Below, one piece after another: positions 24,302 through 32,028 of a stretch of DNA of 33,328 nt. Position 1 is the stretch's first letter. The number at the start of each line of letters is the position of its first letter. Source of the DNA: Bacteroides stercorirosoris (GTDB taxonomy: Bacteria > Bacteroidota > Bacteroidia > Bacteroidales > Bacteroidaceae); NCBI RefSeq assembly GCF_900142015.1, contig NZ_FQZN01000047.1, forward strand, positions 1-33,328. Reading direction: 5' to 3'. A model generated the notes under the pieces. It saw nothing but the letters and a program-made list of their open reading frames with translations. It did no database searches and was not told the DNA's origin. The position numbers were made by a program, and so were the translations under genes.

Positions 24302-26179
24302 ATGAATAAGATAAAGAACATATTGAGTGCCATGCTCTTGCTGGCACTTCCACTGGCTTTCACTGCCTGTGGTGACGATGTGGAATATTCACCTGCTGAC
24401 AAACCTGTAAACGCCCAAGTGTATTTCCCGACCACAAATGGTGCGACTGTTGATTTGAGCAAAGACAAGACATCGTTCGACGTGACCCTTATGCGTGCCA
24501 AGACTGATGAGGCGATTACCGTGCCTATTACAGCTACGGGGGGCGGCAGCTTTTTCACGATTCCAACTTCTGTCAGCTTTGCCCAAGGCGTTGACAAGGC
24601 TGTGTTGTCCATCAGCTACAACCCCGAGTCGCTGGAGTATGATGCATATTCTGAAATCAAACTGACTATTGGAGATGAAAGCGCGACCACTCCTTACGGT
24701 ATGGCCCAGTATGTGTTCAAGGCGGGTATTCCGGCTCCTTGGACTTCTCTGGGGAAGGCTACTTTCAGCGATGCTTTCTTGTTTGCCAATAAATATAGTG
24801 TGGAGCTGCAACGCAACGATCTCAATCCGAGTTTATATCGTCTGGTTGATCCGTATTCTGAAGGGTTGACTAAGGAAGGTTTTACTTCTAATGGCGACCA
24901 GAGCCCTTACGTAGAATTTACCCTATTGAAGCCGGGAGACAAGATAGGTGATGTGACCATTACAATGGAAGATCTAGTTTATTTCCCATATTACTGTACC
25001 GGTTTCTTTAATACATCAAATGACTATAATACAAATGTTGACGCCCACCATCCTTCCGACTTCTCCAGCCTTAACAGCGAAGCTGCTTGGACGTTCAACA
25101 GGGTTCTCCAGTATCAGGCTGATGGCACACCTGCGGGAGTGCAGCTTGCCCCATATTACTATATGAATGGGCATGGCGGATGGAACAATACACAGGCTGA
25201 TGGCATTATAACCATTATTTTCCCCGGTGCGTCTCTGAAAGACTATACTATTAATGTGGAATACAAGGGACGCTTCACGAACGTAGGTGGTGATAACTAT
25301 GCCGTTGCCGACATCCAATTGGGTGCTGATGTGGAAAATGCCAAAGTGGTGATGGTGGAAGGTAATGACATTCAGGCTGCCATAAACGGCATTCTGGACG
25401 GCAGCCTTGAAGGCATCGAAGTCAGCCAAAGCGGTTCCGTAAACATTCCCAGTACAGCCAATGGATTATGCTCTATCGTTGCCGTAGGTTATGGCGAAGG
25501 TGAGTCACAGGAGGTAGCCTACACGTCTTTTGAGTTTTCGGCAGGAACTGATAGATGGATGAGTTTGGGAACAGCTCTCTATACTGAAGATCTTATGACC
25601 ACACTTTATAAGGTGGATAACCCTACCTATGAAGTCGAAATACAAGAAAACAGCGAAAACCCCGGTGTCTATCGTTTGGTAAATCCGTATGGAGAAGCCT
25701 ACCCTTACAATGAATCTGGTGACTGGGATGATAGCCAGAACCATTACCTGGTAATTAACGCACAAGACCCCGAAGGCGTATTCATCGACCAGCAGAAGAT
25801 GGGACTCAACTGGGGAGATGGGGCATTGATAATATCCAGTCTTGCCGCCAATTATTTGGGACAGGGAGCAACTTTAGAAGAGGTCAAGGCAAAAGGCGTG
25901 TGCGGTTCGCTGACGGACGGCGTCATCACTTTCCCCGTGAAGTCACTTCTCTGCACTCTTGAGAGCGAAACCAGTTTCTATTATGGCAATATAAATGGAG
26001 CCTTCAAAGTTGTACTTCCGGACGCTGCCGCCACCGTTCAAACTCAGGCTACAACAAAATCCGTTAAAGCCCTTGGTGTTCAATCTACAGACAAGAAAGC
26101 ATTCAGTCCCAGTAATAAAGTTTCCTCAAGAGAGTTGAAATTCGGTATTGTGACTTCCCATAATTCTCTGAACCGATAA
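24302..26179 (+). CDS. SusE/F-position surface lipoprotein with a duplicated domain, cassette 3
   Basis: A 625-residue lipoprotein, lipobox FTAC (Cys23) followed by GDDVE. I use the ATG at 24302; the TTG two codons earlier is unlikely. After an N-terminal beta domain (about 35-130), a module begins at Trp147 (WTSLGKATFSDAFLF, LYRLVDPYSEG, QLAPYYYMNG, GIITIIFPG). This is the same module that ends the cassette 1 lipoprotein. A second, diverged copy begins at about residue 418 (WMSLGTALYTEDL, VYRLVNPYGEAYP). The protein thus equals the cassette 1 protein plus an added module. Ligand unknown. Confidence 0.8.
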   Translation: MNKIKNILSAMLLLALPLAFTACGDDVEYSPADKPVNAQVYFPTTNGATVDLSKDKTSFDVTLMRAKTDEAITVPITATGGGSFFTIPTSVSFAQGVDKAVLSISYNPESLEYDAYSEIKLTIGDESATTPYGMAQYVFKAGIPAPWTSLGKATFSDAFLFANKYSVELQRNDLNPSLYRLVDPYSEGLTKEGFTSNGDQSPYVEFTLLKPGDKIGDVTITMEDLVYFPYYCTGFFNTSNDYNTNVDAHHPSDFSSLNSEAAWTFNRVLQYQADGTPAGVQLAPYYYMNGHGGWNNTQADGIITIIFPGASLKDYTINVEYKGRFTNVGGDNYAVADIQLGADVENAKVVMVEGNDIQAAINGILDGSLEGIEVSQSGSVNIPSTANGLCSIVAVGYGEGESQEVAYTSFEFSAGTDRWMSLGTALYTEDLMTTLYKVDNPTYEVEIQENSENPGVYRLVNPYGEAYPYNESGDWDDSQNHYLVINAQDPEGVFIDQQKMGLNWGDGALIISSLAANYLGQGATLEEVKAKGVCGSLTDGVITFPVKSLLCTLESETSFYYGNINGAFKVVLPDAAATVQTQATTKSVKALGVQSTDKKAFSPSNKVSSRELKFGIVTSHNSLNR

Positions 26180-26238
26180 TCGGAACTTCCACTAACCGTT
26201 CCCGTCCAACGGGTTCACGAGAAAGATGAATTGCTACA

Positions 26239-26275
26239 TAAATGGGGGACTCTTCGTTGAAGTCCCCCATTTTTA
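26239..26275 (+). terminator. Terminator after cassette 3
   Basis: ATGGGGGACT at 26242-26251 pairs with AGTCCCCCAT at 26261-26270 around a 9-base loop, followed by TTTTATT. A strong intrinsic terminator 60 bp after the lipoprotein stop. Confidence 0.9.
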
Positions 26276-26329
26276 TTCCTTAAATGAATTTACACGCATG
26301 CCTTGATTTAACAACTTAAAAAAAAATCC

Positions 26330-27655
26330 ATGATTCGTAAAAACTTTTTTTTCTTCTTATTATTCGGCCTGTTGAGTGTTTCTTGCGGAGACGATTCAGA
26401 ACCGGCCGTGTCATTATCGCAGGATAATTTCGCGAACATTTCTTATGAAGAGAACACTCTGAAAGTCTCCATCCAAACCTCTTTGGAATGGACGGCCACA
26501 AGTTTGGTGAATTGGTGCCGGGTATCCCAAAGTAAAGGAACAGGCGATGCCGTACTGGAATTATCGCTGGAACCCAATATTGATACGGAGCGTTCCGGTG
26601 TGATAAAGATATGGACTAAAGAACAGATACGGGAGATCAATATCCGGCAAGAAGGAATACCGGACGGACAGGAATTTACCTACAGGCTCCCCGTTATCTT
26701 CCATGTACTTTACTCCGATGCGGAAGACCGGAACCAGTATATTGACCAAGGACGCCTGCTGAAAGTACTGGACAGAGTAAACACTTACTATGACGGAATC
26801 ACTCGCTACAATGGAGGTGACAAAGGAGTGGATATGAATCTGGAATTCGTACCGGCCGAGACGGACGAAACGGGCAATGCGCTTCTGACTCCAGGTGTAG
26901 AATATGTAAAGATGGATGCCATGCCCCTGGACTGTGAGGCTTTTATGGGTGACAGCCGCTATGTAAAACTGCTTTGGGATCCCAATCGTTACATCAACGT
27001 AATGCTCTACAACTTTGCGGAAGTGGACGGAGGTGGAAGTGTAATACTTGGCATTTCCCATCTTCCGCTTTCTACCACGGGCACAACTTATCTGGAAGGA
27101 CTTCCCGCCACCCAATACGCTTACCTGACCAAAGAGAACCTTTCTTATCCCAAATGTCTATCCATCAACAGCCTATATGTCTATGAAGAGACCGGTAGTG
27201 ACGGAAAGTACAACGGATTTGACGTAAATGTGACTTTGGCACATGAGTTGGGGCATTACTTAGGGTTGCATCATGCTTTTGATGAAGATGAGAACTCTGG
27301 TCTTTCTACAGATTGCATAGATTCCGACTATTGCGAGGATACGCCCTCATACAACCGTATAGCTTATATGATGAACTTAAGAGCGTTGCTTCAGGAAGCC
27401 GCTCAGCAGGGGACAAGCTTGAGTATGGCCGAGGCCGTAAAACGTGAAAATTGCAAAACGGGGCAGATATTCAGCTCATACAACCTGATGGATTATGAAA
27501 TAAGTTATGCTGACCGTCTAACAAATGACCAGCGCAATCGTATTCGGCATGTATTGACTTACAGTCCCCTGACACCGGGACCCAAGAAAGGGAAAGCGAA
27601 TACTCGAAGTGTCATAGAAGGCAAACTAGACTTGCCGATGGTGATTGTGAAATGA
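26330..27655 (+). CDS. BACON-domain M43-type zinc metalloprotease lipoprotein
   Basis: A 441-residue lipoprotein with lipobox SVSC (Cys19) followed by GDD. A BACON domain lies at about 25-109 (LEWTATSLVNWCRV, IKIWTKEQIREINIRQEG). A pappalysin-like M43 metalloprotease follows: the zinc motif HELGHYLGLHH at residues 305-315 fits HExxHxxGxxH, and NLMDYE near 385-390 supplies the Met-turn. It belongs to a group of Bacteroidetes zinc metalloprotease lipoproteins, probably cell-surface. It is separated from cassette 3 by a terminator and no clear promoter is visible, so independent expression is likely but unproven. Confidence 0.9.
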   Translation: MIRKNFFFFLLFGLLSVSCGDDSEPAVSLSQDNFANISYEENTLKVSIQTSLEWTATSLVNWCRVSQSKGTGDAVLELSLEPNIDTERSGVIKIWTKEQIREINIRQEGIPDGQEFTYRLPVIFHVLYSDAEDRNQYIDQGRLLKVLDRVNTYYDGITRYNGGDKGVDMNLEFVPAETDETGNALLTPGVEYVKMDAMPLDCEAFMGDSRYVKLLWDPNRYINVMLYNFAEVDGGGSVILGISHLPLSTTGTTYLEGLPATQYAYLTKENLSYPKCLSINSLYVYEETGSDGKYNGFDVNVTLAHELGHYLGLHHAFDEDENSGLSTDCIDSDYCEDTPSYNRIAYMMNLRALLQEAAQQGTSLSMAEAVKRENCKTGQIFSSYNLMDYEISYADRLTNDQRNRIRHVLTYSPLTPGPKKGKANTRSVIEGKLDLPMVIVK

Positions 27656-27668
27656 CAACAGAAATATG

Positions 27669-27709
27669 AATGAGGATGTGCCAGTCAATCTGCCACATCC
27701 TCATTTTCA
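27669..27709. terminator. Bidirectional terminator between the metalloprotease and MarC-family genes
   Basis: AATGAGGATGTG at 27669-27680 pairs with CACATCCTCATT at 27694-27705, with T runs on the plus side and A-rich bases on the other. The two genes converge here with 59 bp between stops. It also marks the right edge of the accessory region. Confidence 0.85.
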
Positions 27710-27714
27710 TTCCA

Positions 27715-28359
27715 TTATATCAATCCCTCCTTCAGTATATCCACTAATATCGGCTTCGCCCCACTCACGAAACATTCCACCGCAATCACCATCAGTATAA
27801 GTCCCATAAGGCGCATCATCACATTATTTCCCGTTTCCCCCAGCACTTTTACCAGACGTGTAGAGGCACGCAATATAAAATAGGTGATCAGATAAATCAA
27901 GGCGATAGCACCAATCAGAACTCCCTTCATTTCAATGGTATTGGCATCCTGCATCAACACAATGGCATTGGCTATGGCACCGGGACCACACAGCATAGGA
28001 ATACCTAACGGGGTTACGGAAATATCATCAGCATAAGTCTTGATTTCCTCGTCTTTCAACTTCATGTGGGTATAACGGGCCTGCAACATGTCAAAACCTA
28101 TTTTAAAGATGATGACTCCGCCCGCAATACGAAAACCATTGGTAGAGATTCCAAAGAACTTAAAGAGGAACTGACCTGCAAAGGTAAAGACCATTATCGT
28201 AAGAAAGGCTACCAGAGTGGCACGCGATACGATAAACCGACGCTCTTTATCCGTCATCCCCTGTGTCATAGTCAGAAAGACGGGCATGGTTCCCAAAGGA
28301 TTTGTCAACGTGAAGAAAGATGTCAGACAAAGCAAGGCAAAAGGAAGAATAGATTCCAT
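27715..28359 (-). CDS. MarC-family integral membrane protein
   Basis: A 214-residue protein with about six hydrophobic segments, the usual size and shape of the MarC/UPF0056 family. Family signatures are FFTLTNPLGTMPVFLTMT near the N-terminus, FRIAGGVIIFKIGFDML, and PLGIPMLCGPGAI in the middle. It acts in the inner membrane; E. coli MarC was once linked to multiple antibiotic resistance, but that link was not upheld and the transported substrate is unknown. It probably has its own promoter inside the end of the phosphatase gene upstream. Confidence 0.9.
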   Translation of the reverse strand: MESILPFALLCLTSFFTLTNPLGTMPVFLTMTQGMTDKERRFIVSRATLVAFLTIMVFTFAGQFLFKFFGISTNGFRIAGGVIIFKIGFDMLQARYTHMKLKDEEIKTYADDISVTPLGIPMLCGPGAIANAIVLMQDANTIEMKGVLIGAIALIYLITYFILRASTRLVKVLGETGNNVMMRLMGLILMVIAVECFVSGAKPILVDILKEGLI

Positions 28360-28390
28360 AGTTGCAATTTTATTCGTTTTTTATCGAATG

Positions 28391-28421
28391 CAAAATTACA
28401 ACTAATCCCTCAATGTCACAA
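28391..28421 (-). promoter_or_regulatory. Probable promoter of the MarC-family gene
   Basis: On the minus strand TTG (28419-28421) and TAATTTTG (28391-28398) are 20 bp apart, matching the Bacteroides minus-33/minus-7 pattern. The minus-7 box is about 32 bp before the ATG at 28359. The minus-33 element overlaps the end of the phosphatase gene. Confidence 0.6.
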
Positions 28422-29108
28422 CAATTGAAGTAACTCTTTCAAGTCTGTAATCTGGTAAGTTGGTTTAAATGGGAACTCCGCACGGCCCGTAACATTGTAA
28501 TATACCTGATGCATCCCTACCCCTCTGGCACCGGTAATGTCATTGTCCCAGCTATCACCAATCATCAACGAATCGCGCAATTCGGACTGGGTAGCCGACA
28601 TGGCAAAGTGAAAAATCTCCGGCCAAGGCTTCAACACACCGATATCGTCAGAAAGAACCACCTTCTTGAAATAACGGTCGATCCCTGCAGAGCGCATCTT
28701 ATGACACTGCAATTCCTGAAAGCCATTGGAAAGGATATAAAGATTATACTTGGGTGCGAGGTACTCCAACACTTCCCGGGCATGAGGCATCAATCTGCTT
28801 TTAGTGGGAATCACCGCAAAGAAATCTTCAGAGAAAGCCTTTGCCAAAGCTGCATCCCCCTCTCCCACTGCTTCCAGCGGATAAAGAAAACGCTGGCGGT
28901 TCAACTCATCCTTTGTCACTTTTCCATCCGCATATTCTGCCCACAATTCCACATTACGCCGCTCATAGAGTTCATAAAAGTGCTGGAAAGACCGGAAGTA
29001 GCGGTCATATTCATATTTGCGATACATTTCTTCAAAGGTATCGCGGGCATTATAAGAAAAAGCCCAAAGAGTATCATCGAGATCGAAAAAAAGATTCTTG
29101 TATTGCAT
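28416..29108 (-). CDS. HAD-superfamily hydrolase of the YjjG (pyrimidine nucleotidase) type
   Basis: A 230-residue HAD phosphatase. Motif I FFDLDDT has the nucleophile Asp9 and acid/base Asp11; motif II is LSNG near residue 127; motif III has the Lys of VLKPWPE; motif IV is GDSWDNDI with the magnesium-binding acidic residues. The alpha-helical cap lies between motifs I and II. Length and motifs fit the YjjG family, which removes phosphate from nucleoside monophosphates including non-canonical pyrimidines. The start must be the ATG at 29108 because motif I is only eight residues in. It sits directly against a terminator. Confidence 0.85.
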   Translation of the reverse strand: MQYKNLFFDLDDTLWAFSYNARDTFEEMYRKYEYDRYFRSFQHFYELYERRNVELWAEYADGKVTKDELNRQRFLYPLEAVGEGDAALAKAFSEDFFAVIPTKSRLMPHAREVLEYLAPKYNLYILSNGFQELQCHKMRSAGIDRYFKKVVLSDDIGVLKPWPEIFHFAMSATQSELRDSLMIGDSWDNDITGARGVGMHQVYYNVTGRAEFPFKPTYQITDLKELLQLL

Positions 29109-29143
29109 AAAAAAGAAATGGCAGGGCTAACAACCCTGCCATC
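29109..29143 (-). terminator. Terminator of the coiled-coil lipoprotein gene, touching the next start codon
   Basis: On the minus strand ATGGCAGGG and CCCTGCCAT (plus coordinates 29134-29142 and 29118-29126) form a 9-bp stem with a 7-base loop, followed by TTCTTTTTT, after which the ATG of the phosphatase gene begins at once. See findings. Confidence 0.85.
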
Positions 29144-29159
29144 TTATGACATTATCAAA

Positions 29160-30038
29160 TTATTTCACTTGGATAACCAGATATTTAGATACGCTCCAGA
29201 AATCTTTCGGATTCGTAATCTTCAGAACTAGCTGGCCTTTATCATCTTTTTCCAAAGCATAAGAACCTGCCGGATGAGTTGTCAGGACATCAGCATCCTT
29301 AGAATACAACTTAATTTCTTTCGTTGTACGGATGTCAACCTGAGTAAAGTAATCCTTATTCACATCACCATCCTTCAATACTTTACCTTTTTTGAAGAGA
29401 CCGGTATCAGTCAGGATTTTTTGGTCTTTCAACTCCTTCTTAGTTCCAAATACGAACCAAGCGGTATTTATTGCCTTATCCTGCTCAGCCACAGTCTTAG
29501 CTTTAGCCTCGTTTTCAGCAGAGAGAGCTTCTTTGTCGGCCGACAGACCGGTTACGGCTGCATCCAATTCCTGAATACGGATATTCTTGGAAGCAAGTTC
29601 AGCCTGCAACTCTTCAATACGCTGAGTCTTGGCTACTAATTCCTGAGTCAGAGATTCTACCGCTTTCTTCATTTGTGCAGAATTGGTCTTGCTATTTTTC
29701 AGCATTGCTTCCAATTTGGCAATCTGCTCTTTGTTTTCCTGCATCTGCTTCTGGATGAATTCAATGTCAGTCGCAATCTGCTGTTTTGCAGATAAAGAGC
29801 CTTCCGAAACTGCACCACGTTGCAAATCTACGCGGCTTTCAGCGGCATTGATTTGGCGGAAGCCTTCGGAGATATCATTGAAAGTGCCCATCATTTCGTC
29901 CAGTTCAGCATTACGCTGGGTAAGTTCCATCAAAAGAGAATCATTTTCAGCTTTCAACTGGTCTTTGCTACCACCTGATAAGCCGTCGCACGATGCCATA
30001 ACGGCTGCGCATACAATTAAAACTGCTAACTTTTTCAT
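29160..30038 (-). CDS. Coiled-coil lipoprotein, possibly Cbp1-like
   Basis: A 292-residue lipoprotein with lipobox MASC (Cys17) followed by DG. Residues of about 28-195 are a long heptad-rich coiled coil (for example KTQRIEELQAELASKNIRIQEL), then a compact C-terminal domain begins at about 200 (INTAWFVFGTKKELKDQKIL) and ends FWSVSKYLVIQVK. The pattern fits the Bacteroides family that includes the B. fragilis collagen-binding protein Cbp1, but I cannot test this by alignment and collagen binding should not be assumed. It lies 33 bp after rsmI and is followed by its own terminator. Confidence 0.65.
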   Translation of the reverse strand: MKKLAVLIVCAAVMASCDGLSGGSKDQLKAENDSLLMELTQRNAELDEMMGTFNDISEGFRQINAAESRVDLQRGAVSEGSLSAKQQIATDIEFIQKQMQENKEQIAKLEAMLKNSKTNSAQMKKAVESLTQELVAKTQRIEELQAELASKNIRIQELDAAVTGLSADKEALSAENEAKAKTVAEQDKAINTAWFVFGTKKELKDQKILTDTGLFKKGKVLKDGDVNKDYFTQVDIRTTKEIKLYSKDADVLTTHPAGSYALEKDDKGQLVLKITNPKDFWSVSKYLVIQVK

Positions 30039-30071
30039 ACGCTTTTGTTTTACGTTGGTTAATGAAGTTAT

Positions 30072-30746
30072 CTAATCGTCTATTCCTTCTACTACTATTA
30101 CTATTTCTCCACGTGGCTCATTGGCGGTGAAATGCTCTATCAATTCCGTGAGACTGCCACGCACCGTCTCTTCGTGCATTTTTGAGATTTCCCTCGATAC
30201 GGAGGCCTGACGTTCGGCACCGAAATGTTCGGCAAACTGCGTCAATGCTTTCACCAAGCGGTGGGGAGACTCATAAAACACCATTGTCCGGCGTTCTTCT
30301 GCCAAAGTTTTCAGACGCGTCATGCGGCCCTTCTTTTGGGGAAGAAAACCTTCGAAACAGAATTTCTCATTCGGCAAGCCCGAAGCAACCAAAGCCGGAA
30401 CGAAAGCCGTAGCCCCCGGTAAGCATTGCACCTCGATGCCATTACGAACACATTCACGCACTACCAGAAAGCCCGGATCGGAGATTCCCGGTGTACCTGC
30501 ATCCGAAATTAATGCCACAGTTTCACCTGCCTTTATTCTATTAACAACACTTTCCACCGTTTTATGTTCATTAAATTTATGGTGGGATTGCATTGCATTC
30601 TTTATTTCAAAGTGTTTCAGCAGTATTCCGGAAGTACGGGTATCCTCGGCAAGAATCAGATCCGCCTCTTTCAGGATGCGGATAGCACGGAATGTCATAT
30701 CTTCCAAATTTCCTACCGGAGTAGGCACTACATAAAGTTTTCCCAT
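30072..30746 (-). CDS. rsmI: 16S rRNA (cytidine1402-2'-O)-methyltransferase
   Basis: A 224-residue SAM-dependent methylase of the tetrapyrrole-methylase fold. It shows the RsmI signatures YVVPTPVGNLEDMTFRA at the start, ILAEDTR, and SDAGTPGISDPG in the SAM-binding region, then FYESPHRL. It methylates the ribose of C1402 in the decoding centre of 16S rRNA. It is shorter than the E. coli enzyme (286 residues), lacking the C-terminal extension. It lies 14 bp after the small gene upstream and is probably in its operon. Confidence 0.95.
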   Translation of the reverse strand: MGKLYVVPTPVGNLEDMTFRAIRILKEADLILAEDTRTSGILLKHFEIKNAMQSHHKFNEHKTVESVVNRIKAGETVALISDAGTPGISDPGFLVVRECVRNGIEVQCLPGATAFVPALVASGLPNEKFCFEGFLPQKKGRMTRLKTLAEERRTMVFYESPHRLVKALTQFAEHFGAERQASVSREISKMHEETVRGSLTELIEHFTANEPRGEIVIVVEGIDD

Positions 30747-30760
30747 ATCCGTTATATACT

Positions 30761-31297
30761 TTAACTAAAATATTTCTTGAGAAGTTCTACAAAATCGACA
30801 ACCGCCTCATTTTCTTCATCAGGATTAACCAGAGAAGAGAAAAGTTCCAGTGCCTTGTCCAGAGAAGGGGCATCACCCAACTGGCGTATGACCTCATTCA
30901 TACGGGCAGTGTCACCACCGAAAATCTCACGCGCAAAGCGGAAAGAATCGTTCAGGCTGATAGCATGCCGCAAGTCAGTAGCCGGCTTTATCCGCTCTGC
31001 CAGGATTGGCGATGCAGGAGAGGAAATTGGAGCCGCCTCCGGTTCATGCTTGGGAGATACAGGCTCAGTAACCTCCGGAACTTTGACCTCAACAATCTGA
31101 GGCTCTTCCACCTTGCTTCCAGTCTCCTCCAATACCTTCTGCAATTCATCCAGACGCGCACGCATCTGCTGAATACTCCGTTTCGCCACAATCCGTAATT
31201 TAGAATCAGGCTCGGCCGTTATAGTTTGCATTAGATATTTCAGTTCCTGAATGTCCAGTTCTATGTCATCCAATAATGTTTGCATTTCCTTTCTCAT
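30761..31297 (-). CDS. Small conserved-looking protein with coiled coil and proline-rich linker
   Basis: I do not recognise a family. The protein of 178 residues starts at ATG 31297; a GTG at 31300 or an ATG at 31285 are alternatives. Residues of about 1-65 are helical coiled coil (LLDDIELDIQELKYLMQ), 65-100 a Pro/Glu/Val-rich linker, and about 105-178 a helical domain (HAISLNDSFRFAREIFGG, VIRQLGDAPSLDKALELF). No signal peptide or membrane segment is seen, so it is probably cytoplasmic. It is the first gene of the minus-strand set leading into rsmI and is divergent from tdk. Confidence 0.75.
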   Translation of the reverse strand: MRKEMQTLLDDIELDIQELKYLMQTITAEPDSKLRIVAKRSIQQMRARLDELQKVLEETGSKVEEPQIVEVKVPEVTEPVSPKHEPEAAPISSPASPILAERIKPATDLRHAISLNDSFRFAREIFGGDTARMNEVIRQLGDAPSLDKALELFSSLVNPDEENEAVVDFVELLKKYFS

Positions 31298-31315
31298 CAC
31301 AAAGTGTTAATGCCG

Positions 31316-31323
31316 CAAATGTA
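31316..31323 (-). promoter_or_regulatory. Minus-7 box of the rsmI operon
   Basis: Minus-strand TACATTTG matches TAnnTTTG and lies about 20 bp before the first start codon. No TTG is seen at the minus-33 position. Confidence 0.55.
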
Positions 31324-31365
31324 GAAATAAATAATGAAATAATATCGGAAAGCCATTAAAAGTGT

Positions 31366-31373
31366 TATTTTTG
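31366..31373 (+). promoter_or_regulatory. Minus-7 box of tdk
   Basis: TATTTTTG at 31366-31373 matches the Bacteroides minus-7 consensus 24 bp before the tdk ATG. It shares the 100-bp intergenic region with the divergent rsmI operon promoter. Confidence 0.55.
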
Positions 31374-31397
31374 CGGCTAAAATAAACTTTTAAAACA

Positions 31398-32003
31398 ATG
31401 GTATTATTCTCGGAAGACCACATACAGGAAACCAATCGTAGAGGAAGAATTGAAGTTATTTGCGGCTCCATGTTCTCTGGCAAGACAGAAGAGCTGATTC
31501 GCCGCCTGAAACGTGCTAAGTTTGCCAAACAACGTGTAGAGATATTCAAACCAGCCATCGACACCCGCTATTCGGAAGAAGAGGTGGTGTCACACGATAG
31601 CCACTCCATAGCATCTACCCCGATAGATTCTTCGGCAAGCATCCTGCTGTTCACTTCGGAAATAGATGTGGTAGGAATCGATGAAGCACAATTCTTCGAC
31701 AGCGGTTTGATCGATGTCTGCAATCAGCTTGCCAACAATGGCGTACGCGTTATTGTTGCCGGTCTGGATATGGACTTCCGCGGACTTCCGTTCGGCCCGA
31801 TGCCCGGCCTGTGTGCCATTGCCGACGAAGTTTCCAAAGTTCATGCCATCTGTGTGAAGTGCGGGCAACTGGCATCCTTCTCTCACCGTACCGTTAAGAA
31901 TGACAAGCAAGTACTTCTGGGAGAAACTGCCGAATACGAACCCCTCTGCCGTGAATGTTATCTGCGGGCGGTGAAAGAAGACCAGAAAGCGGCTGGCAGT
32001 TGA
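31398..32003 (+). CDS. tdk: Thymidine kinase (type II)
   Basis: A 201-residue cytosolic enzyme that phosphorylates thymidine with ATP in the pyrimidine salvage pathway. The P-loop GSMFSGKT is at residues 23-30, the Walker B/catalytic region IDEAQFF at about 94-100, and the structural zinc site uses Cys152, Cys155, Cys184 and Cys187. Length matches the type II family. It is the gene commonly exploited as a counter-selection marker in Bacteroides genetics. The permease gene follows after 25 bp, probably in one operon. Confidence 0.96.
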   Translation: MVLFSEDHIQETNRRGRIEVICGSMFSGKTEELIRRLKRAKFAKQRVEIFKPAIDTRYSEEEVVSHDSHSIASTPIDSSASILLFTSEIDVVGIDEAQFFDSGLIDVCNQLANNGVRVIVAGLDMDFRGLPFGPMPGLCAIADEVSKVHAICVKCGQLASFSHRTVKNDKQVLLGETAEYEPLCRECYLRAVKEDQKAAGS

Positions 32004-32028
32004 CAACAAATAAAAAAGCATAAGCCTT

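Noticed and set aside
28509..29231. 240-residue plus-strand frame over the HAD phosphatase
   Set aside because: It is antisense to a gene with all four HAD motifs and has no domain of its own.
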